Of a stretch of 64,000 nt of DNA, positions 27,424-35,679 are shown piece by piece; the first letter of the stretch is position 1, and each line of letters opens with the position of its first letter. The stretch covers positions 62,001 through 126,000 of the forward strand of contig UCMW01000019.1 in assembly GCA_900473745.1 (NCBI GenBank), given 5' to 3'. The position numbers and the translations under genes were made by a program. This stretch comes from Hyphomicrobiales bacterium (GTDB taxonomy: Bacteria; Pseudomonadota; Alphaproteobacteria; Rhizobiales; Rhizobiaceae). Below the pieces are notes generated by a model, which searched no databases, was not told the DNA's origin, and worked only from the letters and a program-made list of their open reading frames with translations.

Positions 27424-28152
27424 TCAGGAACGGCCGGCGCGCTTGGGCGGCTCGACCGGCTCGTCCGTATCGAGATTCCGAAATGCTGTCATGGCGTCGG
27501 CGACTGTTGGCTTGTATTCGGGTGTGACCAGACCCGCCGAGATAAGCAGCTTGATGCCCTCCTCCGGGCTCATGTCGAGCAGCATCAGCTTGCTGCGTGG
27601 CACGAACATCAGGAAACCGGCCGTCGGGACGGGTGTCGGCGCCAGAAAGACGGCGACCATTTCCTCGCCATCCTGGTTCAACTTCACGGCAATCTCGCCC
27701 TTGGCATCCGAAGAAATGAAGACCAGCGCCCATGTGCCAGCGCGCGGAAACTCGATCAGGCCGACTTTCTTGAAGGAATTGCCCTGCTCTTTCAGAACCG
27801 TCTCGAAGATCTGCTTGGTGCTCTTGTAGACGGTGCGCACCAGCGGCATCCGATTGAGGATGTTTTCGCTGTAGGCGACGATCGAGCGGCCGATCAGGTT
27901 TCGGCCCAGGAAGCCGACAAGCGTGATGAAGAGGATGGCGATGAGAAGTCCGGTGCCGGGCACGGCGAACTTCAGATAGGCCTCCGGATTGTAGCGGTCC
28001 GGCAGATAGGGCTTGACCCAGCTGTCGGCCCAGCGGATGAAAGTCCAGGTCAGGTAGATGGTGATCGCCATCGGCGCGCAAATGATCAAGCCGGTCAGGA
28101 AGTTGTTCCTGAGCCGCGCCGCCATCGAAATCCTGTCTGAACCTTCGGTCAT
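27424..28152 (-). CDS. DUF502 family membrane protein
   Basis: A 242-residue DUF502 protein of unknown function. Two membrane helices are visible (NFLTGLIICAPMAITIYLTW and TGLLIAILFITLVGFLGRNLI), followed by the diagnostic soluble part IPLVRTVYKSTKQIFETVL-type sequence, FVPRSKLMLLDMSPEEGIKLLISAG. The ATG at 28152 (MTEGSDRISMAARLRNNF) is a compromise; an ATG four codons earlier (28164) is equally possible and no strong SD distinguishes them. It lies about 100 bases downstream of glmS on the same strand and may be the last gene of the glmU-glmS transcript. Confidence 0.88.
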   Translation of the reverse strand: MTEGSDRISMAARLRNNFLTGLIICAPMAITIYLTWTFIRWADSWVKPYLPDRYNPEAYLKFAVPGTGLLIAILFITLVGFLGRNLIGRSIVAYSENILNRMPLVRTVYKSTKQIFETVLKEQGNSFKKVGLIEFPRAGTWALVFISSDAKGEIAVKLNQDGEEMVAVFLAPTPVPTAGFLMFVPRSKLMLLDMSPEEGIKLLISAGLVTPEYKPTVADAMTAFRNLDTDEPVEPPKRAGRS

Positions 28153-28254
28153 GCCCACCGTCATTGTGCAGCGCCGTAACGCTGCGGACAATGCCGGAGC
28201 GATACGGGCGGCGCAAGAGCTAGAATTGGGGCAGTGGGCCGCCCCATCCAATCA

Positions 28255-30081
28255 TCACTCGACCGTGACCGATTTGGCGAGATTGCGCGGCTGGTCGACG
28301 TCGGTGCCCATGAAGACGGCCGTGTGATAGGCGAGCAGCTGGATCGGGATCGAATAGATCATCGGGGAGACGATTTCGGCGACCACGGGCAAAACGATGG
28401 TCGCCATGGTGTCGAGCTTGGAGGCAGCAGCACCCTTTTCGTCGGTGATGAAGATGATTCGGCCGCCGCGGGCCGCCACTTCCTGCATGTTCGACACGGT
28501 CTTTTCGAAGAAGCGGTCGAAGGGGGCAATCACGATCACAGGCATGTTTTCGTCGATCAGGGCGATCGGGCCGTGCTTCAGTTCGCCGGCGGCATAACCT
28601 TCGGCGTGGATATAGGAGATTTCCTTCAGCTTCAGCGCGCCTTCGAGCGCGAGCGGATAGCTGGTGCCACGGCCGAGATAGAGCACGTCCTTGAACTTGG
28701 AAAGATCGCGCGAGAGAGCTTCGATCTGCGGCTGCACCGCGTTCAGGACCTGACTCATGATGCGCGGCATTTCGGCCAGGCTCTTCACGAGCTGCTTTTC
28801 CTCCGTCTCATCCAGCGTGCCTCGGGCGCGGCCGGCGGAGAGCGCCAGCGAGGCGAGCACGGCGAGCTGGCAGGTGAAGGCTTTGGTCGAGGCGACACCA
28901 ATTTCTGGTCCCGCGAGGATCGGGAAGACAGCATCCGATTCGCGGGCGATGGTCGATTCCTTGACGTTGACCACGGCGCCGATCTTCAGGCCGTTGTCAC
29001 GGCAGTAACGCAATGACGCGAGCGTATCGGCCGTTTCACCGGACTGGGAAATAAAGAGGGCCGCCTGATCCTTGGAGAGGGGCATCTCGCGGTAGCGGAA
29101 TTCCGAGGCGACATCGATCTCGACCGGCAGACGGGCGTAACGCTCGAACCAGTATTTGCCGACGAGGCCAGCCAGATAGGCCGTGCCGCAGGCGGAGATG
29201 GCAAGGCCGCGCAGGTTGGCGAAATCGATCTCGTTCGCAGCGTCTCGGACAGTGTGGTTGGCGAAGTCGACGTAATGGGAAAGGGCGTGGGAGATTACTT
29301 CCGGCTGCTCGTAGATCTCCTTTTCCATGAAGTGACGATGGTTGCCCTTGTCGATCATGTAGGCGGAGGCGGAGGAAATCTGTACCGGACGATCGACCGG
29401 ATTGCCGTCGATGTCGAAGATATGGGCGCCCTGTTTGCCAAGGATCGCCCAGTCGCCATCATGGAGATAGGCGATGCGATTGGTGAAGGGCGACAGCGCG
29501 ATTGCATCCGACCCTAAGAACATCTCGCCATCGCCGAAGCCGATCGCAAGCGGCGGGCCCGAGCGGGCAGCCATGATCGTCGAGGGATCGTCACTGAAGA
29601 TGACGGCGAGCGCATAGGCGCCGGTCACATGGCGCAGCATCTCGTGCATGGCTTCGCGGCGGCCAAGGCCCTGGCGGCGATACTTGGCCAGGAGCTGGGC
29701 AACGACTTCGGTGTCGGTCTGGGTGGTAAAGACGGCACCTTCGGCGGCGAGCTCTTCCTTGATCTCGGAGAAATTCTCGATGATGCCGTTATGGACGACG
29801 GCGACGCCATCGACGAAATGCGGATGAGCGTTCGTTTCATTCGGCACGCCATGGGTCGCCCAGCGGGTGTGAGCGATGCCGATATTGCCGGGCAGCGGAT
29901 CGCCGGCAAGCTTGGTCTCGAGATTGAAGAGCTTGCCTTCGGCGCGACGGCGGTCGAGCTTGCCGTCGTTGATGGTGGCGACGCCAGCGGAATCATAGCC
30001 GCGATATTCGAGCCGCTTCAAGGCGTCGACGAGGCGCTCCGCCACGGGCTTGTTACCGACGATGCCAACGATGCCGCACAT
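28255..30081 (-). CDS. glmS: Glutamine-fructose-6-phosphate aminotransferase (isomerizing)
   Basis: GlmS makes glucosamine-6-phosphate from fructose-6-phosphate and glutamine, the entry to UDP-GlcNAc for peptidoglycan and LPS. The true start is the ATG at 30081, where GGAGA sits 6 bases upstream and the nucleophile Cys2 follows Met (MCGIVGIVGNKPVAERL); the frame extends 34 codons further upstream without similarity. The 608 residues include the N-terminal amidotransferase domain (TRWATHGVPNETNAHPH, GIIENF) and two SIS isomerase domains, with SQSGETADTLASLR and the C-terminal DQPRNLAKSVTVE characteristic of GlmS. It is downstream of glmU, 139 bases apart, with an inverted repeat between them. 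No glmS ribozyme is expected in this phylum and none was seen. Confidence 0.97.
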   Translation of the reverse strand: MCGIVGIVGNKPVAERLVDALKRLEYRGYDSAGVATINDGKLDRRRAEGKLFNLETKLAGDPLPGNIGIAHTRWATHGVPNETNAHPHFVDGVAVVHNGIIENFSEIKEELAAEGAVFTTQTDTEVVAQLLAKYRRQGLGRREAMHEMLRHVTGAYALAVIFSDDPSTIMAARSGPPLAIGFGDGEMFLGSDAIALSPFTNRIAYLHDGDWAILGKQGAHIFDIDGNPVDRPVQISSASAYMIDKGNHRHFMEKEIYEQPEVISHALSHYVDFANHTVRDAANEIDFANLRGLAISACGTAYLAGLVGKYWFERYARLPVEIDVASEFRYREMPLSKDQAALFISQSGETADTLASLRYCRDNGLKIGAVVNVKESTIARESDAVFPILAGPEIGVASTKAFTCQLAVLASLALSAGRARGTLDETEEKQLVKSLAEMPRIMSQVLNAVQPQIEALSRDLSKFKDVLYLGRGTSYPLALEGALKLKEISYIHAEGYAAGELKHGPIALIDENMPVIVIAPFDRFFEKTVSNMQEVAARGGRIIFITDEKGAAASKLDTMATIVLPVVAEIVSPMIYSIPIQLLAYHTAVFMGTDVDQPRNLAKSVTVE

Positions 30082-30174
30082 GCAATTCTCCGTTTCATAT
30101 CCATCACGCGGACTGTTCCTAGCGGTTCCGCCGCAATAGGCAATCGCACCTGAGGTCAAATTGCGTTTCGTCTC

Positions 30175-30194
30175 GTAATGCAACGCAGCATTAC
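30175..30194. repeat. Perfect inverted repeat in the glmU-glmS gap
   Basis: GTAATGC-N6-GCATTAC, perfect 7-bp arms, 27 bases after the glmU stop and 94 bases before the glmS ATG. As DNA it is a possible operator for glmS; as RNA a short AU-rich-ended hairpin without a T run, so not a typical terminator. Confidence 0.55.
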
Positions 30195-30220
30195 AAGCGG
30201 TGAAGTTTGGTTTGGCGCTG

Positions 30221-31582
30221 TTACTTGCCGGACTTTTTGGCGGCCTTGATGGCCAGATTGCGCTCGCGGATGACGGCGGCGCGACCAGGCTTCATCTCCT
30301 GGCGGGCACGACCGAAGGCGAGCGCATCGGCTGGCACATCCTCGGTGATGACGCTGCCGGAGGCAATGAGAGCACCATCGCCAATCGAGACGGGGGCGAC
30401 GAGGGAGGAATTGGAGCCGATAAAAGTCCCTGCCCCGATCCGGGTCTCGTGCTTGTTCACGCCATCATAATTGCAGGTGATCGTGCCGGCGCCGATATTC
30501 GATTCGGCGCCTACCACGGCGTCGCCGATATAGGTCAGGTGGTTGACCTTGGCGCCACGGCCGATCTCGGCCTTCTTCACTTCGCAGAAATTCCCGACCT
30601 TGGAGCCTTCGGCGAGGTTAGCGCCTGGGCGCAGACGCGCGAAGGGTCCGACGGTCGCGCCGGCTGACACATGGGCGCCTTCGAGGTGCGAAAAGGCATG
30701 GATGACAGCGCCGCCCTCGATGGTGACACCGGGGCCGAAGACAACATTCGGTTCGATGAGGGCATCCTGACCGATGACCGTGTCGTGGCTGAGGAAGACC
30801 GTTTCCGGTGCAATCATCGTCACGCCGGAGACCATCAACTCGTGGCGACGGCGCTCCTGCCAGAGGCGCTCGATGACCGCGAGCTCGGCGCGGTTGTTGC
30901 AGCCGGTCAACTCGCTTTCGGGCGCATCGACGGCCACGGCCTTGCCGCCGAGCGTACGGGCGATCTCGACGAGGTCGGTCAGGTAGTATTCGCCCTTGGC
31001 GTTCTTGTTGCCAATCCGGCTCAGGAGATCGAGCGCCTTCTGGCCGTTGATTGCCATAAGGCCGCTGTTGCACCAGGTGACCTGTCGCTCGGCGTCGGTT
31101 GCGTCCTTTTCTTCTCGGATCGCAATCAACTCGCCGTTTTCAACCAACAAACGGCCATAACCTGTCGGATTGTTCGTGTTGAAGCCAATGATCGCGACAT
31201 CCGCGCCATCGGCCAGAGCTTCACGGGCAGCCTTGAGCGGGCCTGCGGTGATCAGAGGCACGTCGCCATAGGCGACCAGAATGTCATCGTAACCGCGGGC
31301 AATGGCATCGCGGGCCATGAGCACGGCATGGCCGGTGCCGAGGCGCTCGGTTTGCAGGACGCTTTCGACATTCACTCCGCCGATGGTCGCTGCCTTTTCC
31401 ACCTTCTCCGCGTCGCGTCCCAGCACCAGCGCAACATCCGCGACGCCAGACGCGGCGATGGAGGCCATGACATGGGCAATCATCGGGCGGCCGCCAACGG
31501 GGTGAAGCACCTTGGACATCGATGACTTCATGCGGGTGCTGTCGCCGGCGGCGAGGACGATGGCGAGGCAGGTGCGGTTCAT
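30221..31582 (-). CDS. glmU: Bifunctional UDP-N-acetylglucosamine pyrophosphorylase / glucosamine-1-phosphate acetyltransferase
   Basis: GlmU acetylates glucosamine-1-phosphate and couples it to UTP, giving UDP-GlcNAc. The N-terminal nucleotidyltransferase (about 1-230) begins AIVLAAGDSTRMKSSMSKVLHP, the pyrophosphorylase loop with Asp where many GlmU proteins have Gly (LAAGxGTRM), and contains AYGDVPLITAGPL and YYLTDLVE. A left-handed beta-helix acetyltransferase follows (hexapeptide repeats such as GPGVTIEGGAVIHAF, GPFARLRPGA) with FCEVKKAEIGRGAKVNHLTYIGDA and NYDGVNKHETRIGAGTFIGSNSSLVAPV. Length 453 matches rhizobial orthologues. It is the first of glmU-glmS on the minus strand, with a perfect palindrome 26 bases upstream of its ATG. 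Confidence 0.97.
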   Translation of the reverse strand: MNRTCLAIVLAAGDSTRMKSSMSKVLHPVGGRPMIAHVMASIAASGVADVALVLGRDAEKVEKAATIGGVNVESVLQTERLGTGHAVLMARDAIARGYDDILVAYGDVPLITAGPLKAAREALADGADVAIIGFNTNNPTGYGRLLVENGELIAIREEKDATDAERQVTWCNSGLMAINGQKALDLLSRIGNKNAKGEYYLTDLVEIARTLGGKAVAVDAPESELTGCNNRAELAVIERLWQERRRHELMVSGVTMIAPETVFLSHDTVIGQDALIEPNVVFGPGVTIEGGAVIHAFSHLEGAHVSAGATVGPFARLRPGANLAEGSKVGNFCEVKKAEIGRGAKVNHLTYIGDAVVGAESNIGAGTITCNYDGVNKHETRIGAGTFIGSNSSLVAPVSIGDGALIASGSVITEDVPADALAFGRARQEMKPGRAAVIRERNLAIKAAKKSGK

Positions 31583-31607
31583 GGAAGGCTCCAGGCATGA
31601 GAATAGC

Positions 31608-31625
31608 GATTCTCACTAGCGCCCG
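31608..31625. promoter_or_regulatory. Perfect palindrome upstream of glmU
   Basis: TGAGAAT-AGCG-ATTCTCA, 7-bp perfect arms, 26 bases from the glmU start and 30 bases beyond the stop of the upstream GntR-family gene. Candidate operator for glmU or an intergenic hairpin; it lacks a T tail. Confidence 0.5.
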
Positions 31626-31654
31626 AGACGACTGGCTGCAAGTGCGCCGCTCTC

Positions 31655-32407
31655 TCAGGCTCGACGTGTGGACGTGTCAACGGCCTTCAGGGCGGCAGCC
31701 CTGCCCTGCTGGATGGCCTTGTGGGTTGCGTCACGTGCCGCCTCCGTATCGCGTTTTTCGATTGCGTCCACGATCGCGAGATGAAGTTCCGTGATCGCTT
31801 CTCCGCGTCCTGCCAGTTGCGGATCGAAGGCCATCGTGAACGCTCCGTCGAGCGATGCCTTGATGAAGCCGACCATGCTTTCGAGAAATGGATTGGCGCC
31901 GACAATGGTCAGAAGCACGTGAAAGCGCAGATCCGCCTCCACCTGACTCGGCCAGTCGAGTTCGTTCGAACCGAGGAGATTGGCATAGTGCCTGAGCTCC
32001 GCGCAGTCCTCGGGCGTTGCCCGCAAGGCTGCGAAGGCAGCAGACGCCGGTTCCAGGACCAATCTGATATCGTAGAGATGGTCGATGAATTCGCGCGTGA
32101 CCCCGGACCTGAAGTGCCAGCGCAGGACGTCTTCGTCGATGAGATTCCAGTGGCAGCGGTCAGTCACGCGCGTGCCCACCCTGGACTTGGCCACGACCAG
32201 ACCCTTGGCCGTCAGTGTCTTCATCGCCTCGCGCAAGACAGAACGGGAGACATCCAACTCCGCCTCGAGTTCGCTGTCGCCGGGCAAAGGCTCACCAATG
32301 GCGAAGCGTCCGCCGACGATCGCAAGGCCCAACTGCTCCACCACTTTGGCATGGCTGGTCCGAAGATTGGCAACGACCCTCAGAACCCGAACATCTTCCT
32401 TGCGCAT
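31655..32407 (-). CDS. FadR-type GntR-family transcriptional regulator (FCD domain)
   Basis: A 250-residue repressor-type regulator. An N-terminal winged helix (LGLAIVGGRFAIGEPLPGDSELEAELDVSRSVLREAMKTL, about 28-75) carries the GntR signature, and the C-terminal all-helical FCD ligand domain shows IRLVLEPASAAFAALRAT, a conserved DLRFHVLLTIVGANPFL (the metal-binding D-x3-H pattern) and ITELHLAIVDAIEKRD (second His). Related proteins respond to sugar acids, lactate or similar carboxylates; the ligand is not predictable. It lies 150 bases downstream of the BMP transporter operon but behind its terminator, and 72 bases upstream of glmU. A consensus FadR-type operator sits 31 bases before its start, suggesting autoregulation. 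Confidence 0.92.
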   Translation of the reverse strand: MRKEDVRVLRVVANLRTSHAKVVEQLGLAIVGGRFAIGEPLPGDSELEAELDVSRSVLREAMKTLTAKGLVVAKSRVGTRVTDRCHWNLIDEDVLRWHFRSGVTREFIDHLYDIRLVLEPASAAFAALRATPEDCAELRHYANLLGSNELDWPSQVEADLRFHVLLTIVGANPFLESMVGFIKASLDGAFTMAFDPQLAGRGEAITELHLAIVDAIEKRDTEAARDATHKAIQQGRAAALKAVDTSTRRA

Positions 32408-32438
32408 TCCGCCTCACATCCCGTCACCGTGGCCCGGC

Positions 32439-32449
32439 TTGTTATACGA
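32439..32449. promoter_or_regulatory. Candidate FadR-type operator (autoregulation)
   Basis: TTGTTATACGA matches TNGTNNNACNA, the half-palindromic core recognised by FadR-subfamily GntR proteins, 32 bases upstream of the gene's ATG (minus strand). It is flanked by GGCC on both sides (32431-32434 and 32452-32455). Confidence 0.6.
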
Positions 32450-32510
32450 AAGGCCAATGCGGGTGAAGTCGATATGTGAGCATTTTCGGATTTTTCAGGA
32501 ACCTAAACAA

Positions 32511-32535
32511 GAAAGGGCGCCTGAAGCGCCCTTTC
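32511..32535 (-). terminator. Terminator after the BMP binding-protein gene
   Basis: GAAAGGGCGC-CTGAA-GCGCCCTTTC, a perfect 10-bp stem, 23 bases beyond the stop; the minus strand continues TTGTTTAGG. It separates the transporter operon from the downstream regulator. Confidence 0.88.
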
Positions 32536-32557
32536 CACTTTGATTTTGGCTGACGTT

Positions 32558-33631
32558 TTACTGCGGCAGCTTGTCGTCAACACCTTCGATGTAGAAGTTC
32601 ATGCCGAGGATGGTGCCGTCATCCGCAGACTCACCTTCCTTCAGCCAGGCCGAACCGTCCTGCTTGTTGATCGGGCCGGAGAAGGGCTTGAGTTCGCCGG
32701 ACTTGATCTTGGCTTCGCTGTCCATCGCCATCGCCTTCACGTCATCAGGCATGTTGGTGTAGGGCGCCATGGACAGGATGCCGTCCTTCAGGCCGTCGAA
32801 GGTCTGGGCCGAGGCCCAGGTGCCGTCGAGAACAGCCTGGGTGCGCTTGATGTAGTAGGGCGCCCAGGTGTCGACGATGGCACTGAGCTGCGCGGTCGGG
32901 CCGGCAGCGATCATGTCGGAGGCCTGGCCAAAGGCCTTGAGGCCGCGCTCTTCAGCGACCTGCATCGGAGCCGTGGTGTCAGTGTGCTGGGTCAGCACGT
33001 CGACGCCCTGGTCGAACAGCGCCTTGGCAGCGTCTGCTTCCTTGCCGGGGTCGAACCAGGTGTTGACCCAGATGACCTTCAGCTTGAATTCCGGGTTGAC
33101 CGTCCGGGCGCCGTGCAGGAAGGCGTTGATGCCGGCGACGACTTCCGGGATCGGGAAGGAGGCGATATAGCCGGCAACACCGGTCTTCGACATCTTGCCG
33201 GCGATCTGACCGTTGATGAAGCGGCCTTCATAGAAACGCGAATTGTAGGTCGCGACATTGGCGGCGGTCTTGTAGCCGGTCGCGTGTTCGAACTTCACGT
33301 CCGGGAACTTCTCGGCGACCTTGAGGGTGGCGTCCATGAAGCCGAACGAGGTCGTGAAGACCAGGGCGCAGCCGGAGCGGGCCATACGCTCGATGGCGCG
33401 CTCGGCATCCGGACCTTCCGGAACGTTTTCGAGGTAAGGCGTTTCGATCTTTTCGCCGAAATGCTCCTGCAGCTGCTGACGGCCGATGTCGTGGGCCTGG
33501 GTCCAGCCACCGTCGGTCTTCGACCCGACGTGAACGAAGCAGACCTTCGTCTTGTCCTGGGCTGCTGCCGGCGCCACGACGCCGACGATGGCGGCTGCCG
33601 AAGCGGCAAGAGCGAGGAGGATGTTCTTCAT
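32558..33631 (-). CDS. BMP-family ABC transporter substrate-binding protein (nucleoside/basic membrane protein type)
   Basis: A 357-residue periplasmic protein of the Bmp/PnrA family, usually binding purine nucleosides or related compounds. The N-terminus (MKNILLALAASAAAIVGVVAPAAAQDK) is a standard signal peptide without a lipobox Cys, so it is likely soluble. The domain shows KVCFVHVGSKTDGGWTQAHDIGRQ, VFTTSFGFMDATLKVAEKFPDVKFEHATGYK and GVAGYIASFPIPEVVAGINAF. It is the last gene of the four-gene operon: ATPase, two permeases, then this protein, with 39 bases from the preceding stop to its start region and a terminator after it. Substrate is not settled by sequence alone. Confidence 0.93.
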   Translation of the reverse strand: MKNILLALAASAAAIVGVVAPAAAQDKTKVCFVHVGSKTDGGWTQAHDIGRQQLQEHFGEKIETPYLENVPEGPDAERAIERMARSGCALVFTTSFGFMDATLKVAEKFPDVKFEHATGYKTAANVATYNSRFYEGRFINGQIAGKMSKTGVAGYIASFPIPEVVAGINAFLHGARTVNPEFKLKVIWVNTWFDPGKEADAAKALFDQGVDVLTQHTDTTAPMQVAEERGLKAFGQASDMIAAGPTAQLSAIVDTWAPYYIKRTQAVLDGTWASAQTFDGLKDGILSMAPYTNMPDDVKAMAMDSEAKIKSGELKPFSGPINKQDGSAWLKEGESADDGTILGMNFYIEGVDDKLPQ

Positions 33632-33670
33632 GATTTACCCCTGTTGGTTTGGTTGAAGCTTTTGTTTTCT

Positions 33671-34585
33671 TTATCTATCCGGCACGAATGGCTTGCCGAG
33701 GCAGGCCGGCGTGTTGATCAGCGTCGTGCGCCGATTATGCGAGATGATGATCAGCACGACAATGGTCGCCGCATAAGGCAATGCGGACAGAAACTGTGAC
33801 GGCAGGCCTATGCCGAGCGCCTGGGCGTGAAGCTGGCCGATGGTGACGGCGCCGAAGAGATAGCCACCTGCCAGGAGCCGCCAGGGACGCCAGGCGGCGA
33901 AGACCACCAGTGCCAGCGCAATCCACCCGCGACCGGCCGACATGTTCTCCACCCATTGCGGTGTGTAGACCAGCGACAGTTGTGCGCCGGCGAGACCGGC
34001 ACAGGCGCCACCGAACATCACGGCGAGGTAACGTGTGCGGATGACCGGAAGCCCCAGCGTATGCGCCGAACCGTGGCTATCGCCGATGGCACGCAGCTTG
34101 AGGCCCGAGCGGCTCTTGAACAGATACCAGTTCACACCGGCCACCAGGAGGATGGAGAGGTAGAAGAACAGATCCTGCGCGAACAGGATCGGACCGAGAA
34201 CCGGAATGTCCGACAGAACCGGAATGACGATCGGCTGCATCTTGACGCCGGGGACGCCGACCACGCCTTCGCCGACCATGCCGGACACGCCGAGGCCGAG
34301 AATGGTCAGCGCCAGCCCGGTTGCGACCTGATTGGCAACAAGGGTGAGCGTCAGGAAGCCGAAGAGCAGGGAGAAGGCAGCACCCGTTGCGACGCCTGCG
34401 AGAAGGCCGATATAGGGCGATCCGGTCATGTTGGTGGCAATGAAGGCGCAGACGGCGCCGATGATCATCATGCCCTCGACGCCAAGATTGAGCACGCCCG
34501 AACGTTCGGTCACCAGTTCACCCATGGCTGCGATGACCAGCGGTGTCGAGGCGGTGATGATGGTGAGAAGGATGGCTTCAAACAT
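33671..34585 (-). CDS. ABC transporter permease (BPD_transp_2 type, nucleoside-like)
   Basis: A 304-residue inner-membrane permease with eight to nine helices of the branched-chain/ribose/nucleoside superfamily. Recognisable segments are LVTERSGVLNLGVEGMMIIGAVCAFIA near the N-terminus and the long loop GLKLRAIGDSHGSAHTLGL, characteristic of this family, then VMFGGACAGLAGAQLSLVYTPQWVENMSAGRGWIALALVV. The ATG at 34585 lies 2 bases beyond the upstream permease stop; a TTG two codons earlier would overlap it. It forms the second half of the membrane channel with the neighbouring permease. Confidence 0.92.
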   Translation of the reverse strand: MFEAILLTIITASTPLVIAAMGELVTERSGVLNLGVEGMMIIGAVCAFIATNMTGSPYIGLLAGVATGAAFSLLFGFLTLTLVANQVATGLALTILGLGVSGMVGEGVVGVPGVKMQPIVIPVLSDIPVLGPILFAQDLFFYLSILLVAGVNWYLFKSRSGLKLRAIGDSHGSAHTLGLPVIRTRYLAVMFGGACAGLAGAQLSLVYTPQWVENMSAGRGWIALALVVFAAWRPWRLLAGGYLFGAVTIGQLHAQALGIGLPSQFLSALPYAATIVVLIIISHNRRTTLINTPACLGKPFVPDR

Positions 34586-34587
34586 GA

Positions 34588-35679
34588 TCAAGCACCCTTC
34601 GTCGCGGCATTGCGGGCACGATCGAAGACGAGGCGCACCTTGTAGAGGATGAGCGTGTCGCAGGAGAGGACGAAGAACAGCAGCAAGCCCTGGAATACGC
34701 GCGTCACCTTGTCCGAGACACCGATCGAGAGCTGCGCGCCCTCGCCGCCGAGATAGGTGAGCGCCAGCACGAAGCCGGAAGCGATGATGCCGAGTGGATT
34801 AAGGCGGCCGAGAAAGGCGACGATGATGGCGGTGAAACCATAACCCGGCGAGATCGTCGGCTGCAGGTGACCAATGGAGCCGGAGACTTCCGAGATGCCG
34901 GCCAGCCCTGCGAGCGCGCCGGAAAACATCATCGAGAACCAGACCATCTTGCGCGAGGAGAAGCCGGCAAAGCGCCCTGCCCGCTCCGACTGGCCGAGCA
35001 CCACGATCTGGAAGCCTTTCAGCGTGTAGCGCATCATGAACCAGACGGCGACGGCCGCGACCAGCGCAAAGACGATGCCGAGATGCGCGCGTCCGGAGGA
35101 GAGGATTTCAGGCAGCACGGCCTCCGAGACGAAGGACCGGGACTGCGGGAAGTTGTAGCCGGCGGGATCCTTCCAGATGCCACGGGTCAGCCAATCGAGG
35201 AAGAGCTGGGCGATGTAGACCAGCATCAGGCTGGTCAGGATCTCGTTGGTGTTGAAGCGGGTCTTGAGCAGCGCCGGGATCGCGGCATAGGCGGCACCAC
35301 CGATCGCGCCCATGACCAGCATCAGCGGCAGAAGCAGCGGCGAAGTCCACTCGTAGAAGGTGATCGGCAGGATCGAGCCGACGATCGCGCCGGCGATGAA
35401 CTGACCTTCTGCGCCGATGTTCCAGTTGTTCGAGCGATAACAGACAGAAAGACCGACGCCGATCAGGATCAACGGTGCCGCCTTGACCGCGAGTTCATGC
35501 AAGGACCAGACTTCAAGCAGCGGCTCGATGAAGAAGCTGTAAAGCGCGGAAACGGGATCCTTGCCGAGCAGCACGAACATGATGCCGCCGAAAACCACGG
35601 TAAGCCCCAGCGCCAGAAGCGGAGACACGATCGCGAACAGATTCGATTGGCGCGAACGGCGCTCGAGTTCAATGCGCAT
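34588..35679 (-). CDS. ABC transporter permease (BPD_transp_2 type, nucleoside-like)
   Basis: A 363-residue permease with about ten membrane segments; family marks are LSVCYRSNNWNIGAEGQFIAGAIVG, PALLKTRFNTNEILTSLMLVYIA and the loop FQIVVLGQSERAGRFAGFSSRKMVW. The ATG at 35679 (MRIELERRSRQSN) overlaps the last codons of the ATPase gene by 11 bases, indicating translational coupling; the frame extends 14 codons further without a reason to use them. With the next permease it makes the channel for the BMP-dependent transporter. Confidence 0.92.
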   Translation of the reverse strand: MRIELERRSRQSNLFAIVSPLLALGLTVVFGGIMFVLLGKDPVSALYSFFIEPLLEVWSLHELAVKAAPLILIGVGLSVCYRSNNWNIGAEGQFIAGAIVGSILPITFYEWTSPLLLPLMLVMGAIGGAAYAAIPALLKTRFNTNEILTSLMLVYIAQLFLDWLTRGIWKDPAGYNFPQSRSFVSEAVLPEILSSGRAHLGIVFALVAAVAVWFMMRYTLKGFQIVVLGQSERAGRFAGFSSRKMVWFSMMFSGALAGLAGISEVSGSIGHLQPTISPGYGFTAIIVAFLGRLNPLGIIASGFVLALTYLGGEGAQLSIGVSDKVTRVFQGLLLFFVLSCDTLILYKVRLVFDRARNAATKGA

